Below are positions 17,018 through 24,858 of a stretch of DNA of 64,000 bases, piece after piece. The translations under genes and the position numbers were made by a program. The stretch is from Bradyrhizobium archetypum. GTDB lineage: Bacteria > Pseudomonadota > Alphaproteobacteria > Rhizobiales > Xanthobacteraceae. The number at the start of each line of letters is the position of its first letter. Within the stretch, counting starts at the first letter, position 1. The DNA lies in the NCBI RefSeq assembly GCF_013114835.1, contig NZ_JAAVLW010000013.1, positions 30,339-94,338 of the forward strand, in the 5' to 3' direction. Below the pieces are notes generated by a model. The model worked only from the letters and a program-made list of their open reading frames with translations. It had not been told where the DNA came from and did not search any database.

Positions 17018-17880
17018 AGCTGCGATCCGCGATCTATCTGGCATCGGCAGCCCTTGTGCTCGCAGCTCTGACGCTTGCGGGCGCCTTGCCCTCGGGCGCC
17101 GCCGACAAGGTCGATCCCGTCGCCGATGCCAAGGCGTTCAGGAAATTCTTCACCGATAAATTCCCGAAGGTGAAGCTGGAAGACTTCGTCAACGGCCCCT
17201 ATTCGATGAACGAGGACCTCTACCGGCAGTGGCAGGACAAGGAGCAGTTTCCGCCCTACGAATTTTCGCTCGAAATGGGCAAGGAAATGTTCTCCAAGCC
17301 GTTCAAGAACGGCAAGTCCTATGCCGATTGCTTCCCGAACGGCGGCATCGCCATCCGCCAGAACTATCCTTACTTCGACGAGAAGGAAGGCAAGGTCATC
17401 ACGCTCGAACTGGCGCTGAACCGCTGCCGCGAGGCCAATGGCGAAGAGCCGTATTCCTATGTGAAGGACGAAATGGCGGCCTTGACCGCCTACATGGCCT
17501 TTACGTCGCGCGGCAAGCCGATGGACATCAAGATCCCGAACGATCCCCGCGCGCTCGAGGCCTACGAAAAGGGCAAGGAATATTTCTACACGCGGCGCGG
17601 CCAGCTCAACTTCTCCTGCGCCACCTGCCATGTGCAGAGCCCTGGCGAGCGCATCCGCGCCGAAATCCTCGCGCCCGCGCTCGGCATCGTCAACGCGATG
17701 CCGATCTATCGCTCGGAATGGAGCGGCATGGGAACTACCAGCCGGCGCTTTACCACCTGCAACAGCCAGATTCGCGCCGTGCCGCTCAGCCCGCAGGACG
17801 ATGAATATCGCAACGTCGAATATTACCTGTCCTATGTCAGCAACGGCCTGCCGATATCGGGTCCGGGAGCGCGGCCATGA
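17014..17880 (+). CDS. soxA: SoxA, catalytic cytochrome subunit of SoxAX (single haem)
   Basis: SoxA joins thiosulfate to SoxY. The 288-residue protein has a signal peptide (about 1-30) and one haem-binding CATCH (Cys202, Cys205, His206). Cys249 in RFTTCNSQ is in the position of the cysteine persulfide haem ligand that defines the active site. In dihaem SoxA the first domain has another CxxCH; here only Cys106 and Cys138 remain, probably as a disulfide. The protein is therefore of the monohaem type. It overlaps soxK by four bases. Confidence 0.94.
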   Translation: MKLRSAIYLASAALVLAALTLAGALPSGAADKVDPVADAKAFRKFFTDKFPKVKLEDFVNGPYSMNEDLYRQWQDKEQFPPYEFSLEMGKEMFSKPFKNGKSYADCFPNGGIAIRQNYPYFDEKEGKVITLELALNRCREANGEEPYSYVKDEMAALTAYMAFTSRGKPMDIKIPNDPRALEAYEKGKEYFYTRRGQLNFSCATCHVQSPGERIRAEILAPALGIVNAMPIYRSEWSGMGTTSRRFTTCNSQIRAVPLSPQDDEYRNVEYYLSYVSNGLPISGPGARP

Positions 17881-18194
17881 GGAACCTGATGCAGCAATCA
17901 GCATTGGTTCTGGCGCTGCTCGCCGCGGGCGCTGGATCCGCGCTCGCTGCGGGCTCGGAGGAGGACTTCAAGGCAGCGTACGCCGCGGCCGAGGCCGCTA
18001 ACAAGGAAGCCGGCAAGCTACGCAACCAATGGACTACGACGGCGAACACGCTGGCGGCGGCGAAGAAGGCGGCGGACGCCGGCGATTTCGACAAGGCCAC
18101 CGCGTCGGCCAAGGAGGCCGAGGCCTTGGCCAAGGCTTCGATTTTCCAGGCCACCAGCGAGAAGACCCGCTGGAGGGACATGGAAATACGCTGA
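17877..18194 (+). CDS. soxK: SoxK, SoxAX-binding protein
   Basis: The 105-residue periplasmic protein has a signal peptide (about 1-25) and a mature part that is almost entirely helical and alanine/lysine-rich (FKAAYAAAEAANKEAGKLRN, ATASAKEAEALAKASIFQA). This is the pattern of SoxK (SAXB), which binds SoxAX and raises its activity in green sulfur bacteria and others. Position between soxA and soxB and the ATGA overlap with soxA support the assignment. Low complexity makes similarity alone weak evidence. Confidence 0.82.
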   Translation: MRNLMQQSALVLALLAAGAGSALAAGSEEDFKAAYAAAEAANKEAGKLRNQWTTTANTLAAAKKAADAGDFDKATASAKEAEALAKASIFQATSEKTRWRDMEIR

Positions 18195-18220
18195 AGCCGC
18201 AACGACGCGCGGAGACCCGC

Positions 18221-19969
18221 ATGACCATCCGCCGCCGCGATTTTCTGACGCTCGCGGGCGCTGCTACTCTGTCGGCCAGCCTGCCACGGCTGGCTCGTGG
18301 TGCCGACAATGCCGGCGTCTACGATCTCGAGCGCTTCGGCAATGCCCGCATCCTGCACATCACCGATACCCATGCGCAGCTTCGTCCGGTGTTCTTCCGC
18401 GAGCCGAGCGTCAATCTCGGCGTCGGACCGATGCAGGGCAACCCGCCGCATTTGGTCGGACGCGCCTTTCTCGATCGCTTCGGCATCCGGCCCGACAGTG
18501 CCGATGCCTATGCTTTCACCTGCGTCGAATTCGAGAAGGCCGCCGGAAGATTCGGCAAGCTCGGCGGCTTCGCGCATCTGAAGACGCTGATCGACCGGCT
18601 GCGCAGCGAGGTCAGCTCCGGGCGCTCGCTGCTGCTCGATGGCGGCGATCTCTGGCAGGGCACCGGCCTCGCCAACACCATGCAAGGCGCCGACATGGTC
18701 GATGCCGCCAACCTGCTCGGCATCGAGGCGATGACCGGCCATTGGGAGTTCACCTATGGCGAGACGGTGTTGCGCGCCAACCTCGAGCGCTTCAAGGGCG
18801 AATTCCTGGCGCAGAACGTCTATCTCACCGAGGAAGCCGCCTTCAACGACGCCAAGGCGTTCGATCCGGCCTCGGGCCGCGTGTTCAAACCGTCCATCAT
18901 CAAGGAAATCGGCGGGCATCGCGTTGCCATCATCGGCCAAGCATTCCCCTACGTGCCGATCGCCCACCCCAAGCGCTTCACGCCCGACTGGAAATTCGGC
19001 ATCCGTGACGAAGAGCTGCAGAAGCTCGTCGACGCGCATCGCAACAACGACAAGGTCGATGCCGTCATCCTGCTTTCGCATAACGGCATGGACGTCGACC
19101 TCAAGCTCGCGAGCCGCGTCACCGGCATCGACGTCATCCTCGGCGGCCATACCCACGACGCGGTGCCGCAGCCGATTGCGGTGACCAACGCGGCCGGGGT
19201 CACGCTCGTCACCAATGCCGGTTCGAACGGCAAGTTTCTGGCCGTGCTCGATCTCGAACTCGGCAAGGGCAAGGTCAAGGATGTGCGTTATCGGCTGCTG
19301 CCGGTGTTCTCGGAGTTGCTGAGGCCCGATCCGGCGATGCAGGCGCTGATCGACAAGATCCGTGAGCCGCAGGCGGCCCTGCTCAACGACAAGGTCGGTG
19401 TCGCCGACCGCCTGCTCTATCGCCGCGGCAATTTCAGCGGCAGCATGGATCAACTGATCTGCGACGCTCTGCTCGGCGAATTGAATGTCGAGATTGCGCT
19501 CTCGCCAGGTTTCCGCTGGGGCACCACAGCGCTGGCAGGCCAGCCGCTGACGATGGAGGACGTGCTGGCGCAGACCGCGGTCACCTATCCGGAGACCTAT
19601 GTCCAGACCATGACCGGCGGCCAGATCAAGGACGTGCTGGAAGACATCTGCGACAATCTCTTCAACGCCGATCCCTACTACCAGCAGGGCGGCGACATGG
19701 TCCGCGTCGGCGGCCTACACTACACCTGCACACCGGCCGAATCGGTAGGGAAACGGATTTCCGACCTCAAGCTCGACAACGGCCGCAAGCTTGAGGCCGG
19801 AAAGCGCTACAAGGTGGCGGGCTGGGCCTCCGTCAACGAGCAGACCGGCGCCCCGATCTGGGATGTGGTCGTCAGGCATTTGAGGTCGGGCAAGCCGCCC
19901 AATCGGTCGCCGCCGGGGGTGACGCTGAAAGGTGTCGAAGGCAATCCGGGCATTGCGGGGCACGTATGA
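18221..19969 (+). CDS. soxB: SoxB, thiosulfohydrolase
   Basis: SoxB hydrolyses the terminal sulfonate of SoxY-bound intermediates as sulfate, using a di-manganese site. The 582-residue protein has a Tat signal (RRRDFLTLAGAATLSAS), metal-binding motifs HITDTHAQL (46-54), LLLDGGDLWQGT, LLSHNGMD and LGGHTHD, and the SoxB-specific GHWEFTYG that replaces GNHEFDYG of 5'-nucleotidases. A 5'-nucleotidase-type C-terminal domain follows. The ATG at 18221 has GGAGA upstream. It overlaps the next gene by four bases. Confidence 0.97.
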   Translation: MTIRRRDFLTLAGAATLSASLPRLARGADNAGVYDLERFGNARILHITDTHAQLRPVFFREPSVNLGVGPMQGNPPHLVGRAFLDRFGIRPDSADAYAFTCVEFEKAAGRFGKLGGFAHLKTLIDRLRSEVSSGRSLLLDGGDLWQGTGLANTMQGADMVDAANLLGIEAMTGHWEFTYGETVLRANLERFKGEFLAQNVYLTEEAAFNDAKAFDPASGRVFKPSIIKEIGGHRVAIIGQAFPYVPIAHPKRFTPDWKFGIRDEELQKLVDAHRNNDKVDAVILLSHNGMDVDLKLASRVTGIDVILGGHTHDAVPQPIAVTNAAGVTLVTNAGSNGKFLAVLDLELGKGKVKDVRYRLLPVFSELLRPDPAMQALIDKIREPQAALLNDKVGVADRLLYRRGNFSGSMDQLICDALLGELNVEIALSPGFRWGTTALAGQPLTMEDVLAQTAVTYPETYVQTMTGGQIKDVLEDICDNLFNADPYYQQGGDMVRVGGLHYTCTPAESVGKRISDLKLDNGRKLEAGKRYKVAGWASVNEQTGAPIWDVVVRHLRSGKPPNRSPPGVTLKGVEGNPGIAGHV

Positions 19970-20427
19970 CGGGCTTTTCGGCCATGCTTCGCGCGACAAT
20001 CGCGGCGCTTCTGATCGCAGCCGCCGTGTCTGGCGTGCGCGCCCAGCAGGTGCCGCTGCAGGACAAGCCATTTGCCGAGCACAAAGTCGTGCTGCAGCTC
20101 TCCGACAACGATCCGCGCAAGCAAGGCCTTGTGCTCAGCGTCGCCAACAACCTGATGAAGCATTACGATCCCGACAAGGTCGCCATCGAGGTCGTGGCGT
20201 TCGGTCCCGGCATCGACCTGCTGCGTCCGGAAAATCCCAACCGCAAGATGGTCGAGAGCCTGGTGGCGCAGGGCGCGCGTTTCGACGTCTGCCTCAACAC
20301 CGTCGATACGCTCGAACGCGAGAGCGGCAAGCGGCCGGAGTTCATTGCAGCGGCGACGCCGGTGCAGGTCGGGGTCGCGCAGATCCTGTTTCTGACGGAG
20401 AATGGGTATACGCTGGTGCGGCCGTGA
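19966..20427 (+). CDS. Periplasmic DsrE-family protein of the sox operon
   Basis: The 153-residue protein has a signal peptide (about 1-26, ending RAQ) and a DsrE/F-like fold, with VVLQLSDNDPRKQGLVLSVANN and the family ending GVAQILFLTENGYTLVRP. DsrE-like proteins handle protein-bound sulfane sulfur in the cytoplasm; exported relatives often accompany sox genes but their role is not well defined. One cysteine is present in the mature part (FDVCLN), in the region where DsrE-like proteins keep a conserved cysteine. The ATGA overlap with soxB makes it part of the operon. Confidence 0.88.
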   Translation: MTGFSAMLRATIAALLIAAAVSGVRAQQVPLQDKPFAEHKVVLQLSDNDPRKQGLVLSVANNLMKHYDPDKVAIEVVAFGPGIDLLRPENPNRKMVESLVAQGARFDVCLNTVDTLERESGKRPEFIAAATPVQVGVAQILFLTENGYTLVRP

Positions 20428-20434
20428 CCGCCGC

Positions 20435-20457
20435 CGTCATTGCGAGCGCAAGCGACG
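20435..20457 (+). repeat. Half copy of repeat family B
   Basis: CGTCATTGCGAGCGCAAGCGAC resembles one arm of the family B element without its partner arm. It abuts the truncated dsrE-like remnant that follows. Confidence 0.65.
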
Positions 20458-20589
20458 GGAAAAGTCGAGGGACGCGAGATTTTGATTGCGCCCGACGCCA
20501 TCATCGTGCCGTTGGGCGTGATACAATTGATGAAATTGCAGGAGCAGGGCTGGAGATACGTCCGGCCCCGACGACACAGGAAATTTTAA
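20458..20589 (+). pseudogene. Remnant of a second DsrE-family gene (C-terminal end only)
   Basis: In one frame this stretch reads a peptide with VEGREILIAPDAIIVPLGV followed by IQLMKLQEQGWRYVRP, then a short tail and TAA at 20587. It closely parallels the end of the intact DsrE-like protein just upstream (EFIAAATPVQVGVAQILFLT then ENGYTLVRP). No start codon or N-terminal part exists; the frame runs directly into the half repeat at 20435-20457. I read it as a paralogue truncated from its 5' side, probably by a rearrangement at the repeat. Confidence 0.75.
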
Positions 20590-20604
20590 TCCGGGCATAC
20601 GGCC

Positions 20605-21645
20605 ATGATCTTTCGTCAACTCTTCGACAGCGTTTCCGGCACCTACAGCTATCTGCTGGCGAGCCGCGCCGGCGGCGAGGCGTTGATCCTCGATCCCGTG
20701 CTGGAGAAAGCGGACCGCTACTGCCAGCTCCTGCGCGAGCTGGATCTGCGGCTGGTGAAGGCGGTCGATACCCATCTGCACGCCGATCACGTCACCGGAC
20801 TGGGCGAGCTGCGCGACCGCACCCAGTGCATCACCATCATGGGCGAGCAGAGCAAGGCCGACGTAGTGTCGATGCGGGTTTCCGACGGCGACAAGGTGAT
20901 GATCGAGGGGCTGAGCCTCGATGTGATGTATACGCCCGGCCACACCGACGATTCCTACTCCTATTTGATGGGCGATCGCGTCTTCACCGGCGACACGCTG
21001 TTGATCCGCGGCACCGGCCGCACCGACTTCCAGAACGGCTCTTCGCGCGCCCAGTACGATTCAATCTTCAACCGGCTATTGAAGCTGCCGGAGGAGACGC
21101 TGGTCTATCCCGCCCATGACTACAAGGGCGACACGGTTTCCACAATCGGCGAGGAGAAGCGCTACAATCCGCGGCTGCAGGTACGCAACGTAGATGAATA
21201 TATCGAGCTGATGGCGAACCTGAAGCTGCCTAATCCGAAGATGATGGACGTCGCCGTGCCTGCCAACATGCATGTCGGCCTGCATCAGGAGGAGCTTGCC
21301 AAGCAAGGCCTGGCGCTCTCCGCCCGCGACGCCATCAACAGCCTCGGCCGGCCCGATATCCTGCTGGTCGATCTGCGCGAGGCCGGCGAGCGGGTCAAGC
21401 ACGGCACGATCTCCGGCGCACTGCATGCGCCGTATCCCGGCATCGCCGAGAGTCTCAAGCCTGGCGGCATGCTGCGCGAGGTCGCCGCCGCCACCGGGCG
21501 CCGCGTGGTGTTCTTCTGCGCCTTCGGCGAGCGCTCGGCAATGGCGGTGGCCGCCGCCAAGAATGCGGGACTGGCCAACACCGCGCACATCGAAGGCGGG
21601 CTGGACGCCTGGAAGAAGGTCGGCGGGCCGGTGGTGATGGGCTAA
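20605..21645 (+). CDS. Persulfide dioxygenase (ETHE1/Blh-like) fused to a rhodanese domain
   Basis: The N-terminal metallo-beta-lactamase domain (about 1-235) has the iron-binding signature THLHADHVTG (56-65), TPGHTDDS and YPAHDYKG typical of ETHE1-type dioxygenases, which oxidise glutathione persulfide to sulfite. The C-terminal rhodanese domain (about 250-345) has an active-site loop CAFGERS. Fusions of this kind channel sulfane sulfur between transferase and oxygenase. The 346-residue protein lacks a signal peptide and is cytoplasmic. It follows the sox operon on the same strand, after the dsrE remnant. Confidence 0.92.
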   Translation: MIFRQLFDSVSGTYSYLLASRAGGEALILDPVLEKADRYCQLLRELDLRLVKAVDTHLHADHVTGLGELRDRTQCITIMGEQSKADVVSMRVSDGDKVMIEGLSLDVMYTPGHTDDSYSYLMGDRVFTGDTLLIRGTGRTDFQNGSSRAQYDSIFNRLLKLPEETLVYPAHDYKGDTVSTIGEEKRYNPRLQVRNVDEYIELMANLKLPNPKMMDVAVPANMHVGLHQEELAKQGLALSARDAINSLGRPDILLVDLREAGERVKHGTISGALHAPYPGIAESLKPGGMLREVAAATGRRVVFFCAFGERSAMAVAAAKNAGLANTAHIEGGLDAWKKVGGPVVMG

Positions 21646-21649
21646 AGCA

Positions 21650-21730
21650 TGGGTAAAGGCGCTTGCGCCGTGCCCACATCTATCACACATCGACTCCGGA
21701 TGGTGGGCACGCTTCGCTTTGCCCACCCTC
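21650..21730 (+). repeat. Palindromic intergenic repeat, family C (copy 1)
   Basis: GGGTAAAGGCGCTTGCGCC and the right half GGTGGGCACGCTTCGCTTTG-CCCACC form imperfect arms. The same GTGGGCA/TGCCCACC unit recurs at 51618-51697. It lies between the convergent sulfur and B12 genes. Confidence 0.75.
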
Positions 21731-21745
21731 AAAATCGAGCAAACC

Positions 21746-22585
21746 TCACCGCCCCACCCGCCTCAATTCCGCGGTCAGCGCGTCGAGCGCATCCGCCAGC
21801 ATCACGCCGCCGCATTCGGTCATGCGCTCCGGAATCACGATACGCTTTTGCGGCGGATAGAAGCGCTCCAGCGCCGGATGCAGCAGGAACGCCTGGCCGT
21901 CGTCCCTCGCATAATCGCCGGCCTGCGAAACCACGATGAAGTCGGGCCGCAAGTTCACGATCGCCTCCAGCGAGGCAAATCCGCCGAAGGCAAAGCCGAG
22001 ATCGCCGGCCGCGCTGCGCAAGCCTGTTTCGCCGAGCAGCGAGCCGACAAAGCTGTCGCTGCCCGCCACCCAGCCGCGCCGCGACAGCGGCAGCACGCGA
22101 TAATGCTTTTCTGAAACAGCCTGGCGGGCGCGCGCCAGCGCGGCATCGAGCCGCGCAATTTCCTTGGCTGCGCGATCCGGATGCCCGGTGATGTCGCCGG
22201 CCTCGCGGATCTGCTGCCGCGCCTCATCGAGGGTTCGCGGCACGGCGAGTTCGGCGAGACGAAGCCCCTTGGCCTTCAACAGTTCGCGCGTCGAACGCTT
22301 GTCGAAGGCGCTGGCGATGACGATGTCGGGCCTGATGAGCAACACATCCTCGGCGCCGCCAGAGAGAACCGGATAGCGGGCAAGGTCGCCGGCAGCCGGG
22401 CCCTGCCAGCCGTCGCGCGAAAACCGGCTCAATCCCAGAATCTGCTCGGGGTCGGCGAGCGTCAGCAGCAACTGGTCGGTGCAGACATTCATCGATACCA
22501 GGCGCGGCAGAGGCGCGGCCGACGCCGGGCCGCCAGACATCGCCAGGGCAGCGGCCACGGCCACCATTCCGGATCGCCACCGCAT
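21746..22585 (-). CDS. btuF: Cobalamin-type ABC transporter substrate-binding protein (BtuF-like)
   Basis: The 279-residue periplasmic protein has a signal peptide (about 1-23) and a two-lobed class III binding fold with a long central helix, including LVSMNVCTDQLLLTLADPEQ and DALTAELRRVGR. It is the last gene of a btuC-D-F order that diverges from a riboswitch-controlled TonB receptor, which points to vitamin B12 or a precursor as ligand. Iron chelates are the main alternative for this family. Its ATG shares one base with the stop of btuD (TGATG). Confidence 0.85.
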   Translation of the reverse strand: MRWRSGMVAVAAALAMSGGPASAAPLPRLVSMNVCTDQLLLTLADPEQILGLSRFSRDGWQGPAAGDLARYPVLSGGAEDVLLIRPDIVIASAFDKRSTRELLKAKGLRLAELAVPRTLDEARQQIREAGDITGHPDRAAKEIARLDAALARARQAVSEKHYRVLPLSRRGWVAGSDSFVGSLLGETGLRSAAGDLGFAFGGFASLEAIVNLRPDFIVVSQAGDYARDDGQAFLLHPALERFYPPQKRIVIPERMTECGGVMLADALDALTAELRRVGR

Positions 22586-23367
22586 CAGATATCGGCCCAG
22601 GGCACGATCACGGCTTCGCGCTGATATTCCGCGCGATAGGCCGAGATCCGGAAAACATCCGCCATCACCTGCTCGGACAGCGCCTCTGCCGGCGGACCCT
22701 GCGACACCAGGCCGCCTTCGCGCAGCACCAGCACATGGTCGGCAAACCGCGCCGCAAGGCCGAGATCATGCGTCACCACGATGACCAGCACGCCCTTGTC
22801 GGCGGTCGTGCGCAAGTTCCTCATGACATCGATCTGGTGCCGCGGGTCGAGCGAAGCGGTCGGCTCGTCGGCCAGGATGACCGGGGCCTCCACGGCCAAC
22901 GCGCGCGCCAACGCGACGCGGCTGCGCTCGCCGCCGGACAATTCCGTGACGCGGCGATCGCTAAACTCGATCACGTCGACGGCCTGCATCGCGCGCAGCA
23001 CCGCCTCGGCATCTTTCGGCGACAGCCGCGCCGGATCGGTCGCGCCGTGTGGGTAGCGGCCGAGCGCCACGATATCGCGGGCCGGCAGCGGCCAATGCAC
23101 CATATGTCCCTGCGGCAGGTAACCGAAGCGTTTTGCCCTTTCGCGCAGCGGCAGCGAAGTCAGGGCGTGGCCGCCGATCTCGATCTCGCCTTGGGACGGA
23201 ATCAATCCCGCCAGCGCACGCAGCAGCGTGGTCTTGCCGGCGCCATTCGGCCCAACCAGCGCCACCAGATGTCCTGCCGCCAGCGCGAGCGAGACGTCTT
23301 TCAGCACGACGCGGCCGGCGAGCCGGACGTCAAGTTCCTTTGCGGTCAGAAGCGCTGCCTCGCTCAT
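22585..23367 (-). CDS. btuD: Cobalamin-type ABC transporter ATPase (BtuD-like)
   Basis: The 260-residue protein has Walker A GPNGAGKTT (39-47), the ABC signature LSGGERSRVALARALA, Walker B VILADEPT and the switch His in VIVVTHD. It belongs to the FecE/BtuD branch. It would energise uptake by the BtuC-like permease, whose gene overlaps its start by four bases. The C-terminal part ISAYRAEYQREAVIVPW is typical of the branch. Confidence 0.9.
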   Translation of the reverse strand: MSEAALLTAKELDVRLAGRVVLKDVSLALAAGHLVALVGPNGAGKTTLLRALAGLIPSQGEIEIGGHALTSLPLRERAKRFGYLPQGHMVHWPLPARDIVALGRYPHGATDPARLSPKDAEAVLRAMQAVDVIEFSDRRVTELSGGERSRVALARALAVEAPVILADEPTASLDPRHQIDVMRNLRTTADKGVLVIVVTHDLGLAARFADHVLVLREGGLVSQGPPAEALSEQVMADVFRISAYRAEYQREAVIVPWADI

Positions 23368-24407
23368 GCGACGCCTCCGCCGAGCGCGCGGCGTTCGCGC
23401 ATGATCAGATAGAGGAAGAACGGCACGCCGATGATCGAGGTCAGCACGCCGACCTTGATGTCCGATGTCGAGGGGATGATGCGCACCGCGATGTCGGCCG
23501 CCAGCAGCAGCGCGGAGCCGGCGAGTGCGCTTGGGATCAACAGCCGCCCCGGGTCGTGGCCGATCAGCGGCCGCATCAGATGCGGCGCGACCAGGCCGAT
23601 GAAACCGATGGTGCCGGTGACGGCAACTGCGCCGCCGACGCCGAGCGCGACGCCCGAAATGACGAACAGCCGCAAGCGACCGACATCGACGCCGAGGCTT
23701 TGCGCGGTTTCTTCGCCGAGGCTCAGCGCGCGAAAGGCATGGCGCTGGCTGAACAGCATGACCGCGCCGGCAATGATGAATGGCAGCGCCAATATCACGT
23801 GCTGAAAGCTGCGGTCCTCCAGGGAGCCGAGCAGCCAGAACGCGATCTCCAGCACCAGAAAGGGATTGGTAGCGAGGTTCATCACCAGCGCCGTGGCGGC
23901 GCCTGCAAAGCTCGATATCGCGAGGCCCGACAGGATGAGAATCAATAACCCAGCATTGCGACCGGCGATCGAGAGCAGCCCGAACACCGAACCGAATGCG
24001 GCAATGATCGCTGCGACCGGCAGCGCGTAGGAGCGCACGTCAGCCAGGCCGAGCGCAATCACCAGCACCGCGCCGAACGCCGCCGATTGCGGGGCGCCGA
24101 ACAGTTCGGGCGAAGCCAGCGGATTGCGCAACAGGCCCTGCAGCGACGCGCCGGACAGCCCGAGGATGGCGCCGATCGCAAGCGCCAGCAATGTGCGCGG
24201 CAGGCGGATTTCCCGCACGATCACCTGCGATACCTCGTTGCCGCCGCCGAACAGCGCTTCCGCTACCGACAGAGGCGAGAGCCGCACCGGACCGATGCCG
24301 AGCGAGATCAGCGCCAGCAGCGCAACTACGGCGGCAAGCGCCGCGGTGGCGCCGATCCGCCGTCGCGCGGCATCCTCGTTGGTGACGATTACGGCCTCAA
24401 CACTCAT
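23364..24407 (-). CDS. btuC: Cobalamin-type ABC transporter permease (BtuC/FecCD-like)
   Basis: The 347-residue protein is a FecCD-family permease with about ten membrane helices; conserved stretches include RLPRTLLALAIGAILGLSGA, LRNPLASPELFG and GTIGFIGLVAPHLMR. The start at 24407 begins MSVEAVIV. The frame also stays open upstream through the riboswitch on the other strand, but that extension is chance. It is the first gene of a minus-strand three-gene operon sharing its promoter region with the divergent receptor gene. Confidence 0.9.
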   Translation of the reverse strand: MSVEAVIVTNEDAARRRIGATAALAAVVALLALISLGIGPVRLSPLSVAEALFGGGNEVSQVIVREIRLPRTLLALAIGAILGLSGASLQGLLRNPLASPELFGAPQSAAFGAVLVIALGLADVRSYALPVAAIIAAFGSVFGLLSIAGRNAGLLILILSGLAISSFAGAATALVMNLATNPFLVLEIAFWLLGSLEDRSFQHVILALPFIIAGAVMLFSQRHAFRALSLGEETAQSLGVDVGRLRLFVISGVALGVGGAVAVTGTIGFIGLVAPHLMRPLIGHDPGRLLIPSALAGSALLLAADIAVRIIPSTSDIKVGVLTSIIGVPFFLYLIMRERRALGGGVA

Positions 24408-24550
24408 CGATCGTCCTAAAGCAGGTTTACCCGTCCCGGTACAGAAGCGCCGGCAGGCGTGCTCATGCGGCAAAAATAGCGCACTCGTCCAGTGAGGATC
24501 GCGAGGGCGCCCCAGGCGGATTGACTCGGCGTTTGACAAACTTCTACCAT
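24408..24550. promoter_or_regulatory. Divergent promoter region of btuC and the riboswitch transcript
   Basis: This 143-base gap must hold the promoters of both the minus-strand btuCDF operon and the plus-strand riboswitch-btuB transcript. A TTGACA-like hexamer (TTGACAAAC, from 24533) is present, but with its position close to the aptamer I cannot fix the -10 element. Confidence 0.45.
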
Positions 24551-24551
24551 A

Positions 24552-24735
24552 GTTCCCGACGGTTCCCGTTTGGGGATCAAAAGGGAATGCGGTGCGGGGA
24601 CATCCCCCAATTCCGCGGCTGCCCCCGCAACTGTAAGCGGCGAATCCTTCGTCATACGCCACTGGGCATCTCGGTCCTGGGAAGGCGACGATGGGTAACG
24701 ACCCGCGAGCCAGGAGACCTGCCGTCAGCCGTGGT
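24552..24735 (+). ncRNA. Cobalamin riboswitch
   Basis: The conserved aptamer pieces appear in the right order: AAAAGGGAATGCGGTG (from about 24580), GCGGCTGCCCCCGCAACTGT (24615-24634) followed by AAGCGG, CCACTGGGCATC, CCTGGGAAGGCG, and the B12 box AGCCAGGAGACCTGCC (24709-24724). It lies 123 bases upstream of the TonB-dependent receptor ATG, on its strand. Adenosylcobalamin binding would lower receptor expression. The switching stem is probably in 24736-24858. Confidence 0.95.
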
Positions 24736-24858
24736 CACACGCGAAGATGTCGGTCGGGGAGTACAGGCATTAGCTTCACCTGAGCTGCTGCTCAAGCACA
24801 TGGTGAGACTTGGTTCGCTGTGACGTGCCACTGACGTCATACCGAGGTCCAAAAAACC

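Noticed and set aside
17837..19453. 538-codon open frame antisense to soxA-soxK-soxB
   Set aside because: Its peptide is rich in Arg, His, Asp and Ala without any family motif, and the sense strand encodes well-recognised proteins. It is a high-GC codon-position shadow.
24408..24662. Extension of btuC upstream to 24662
   Set aside because: The extra 85 codons run through the cobalamin riboswitch on the opposite strand; the family N-terminus begins at 24407.
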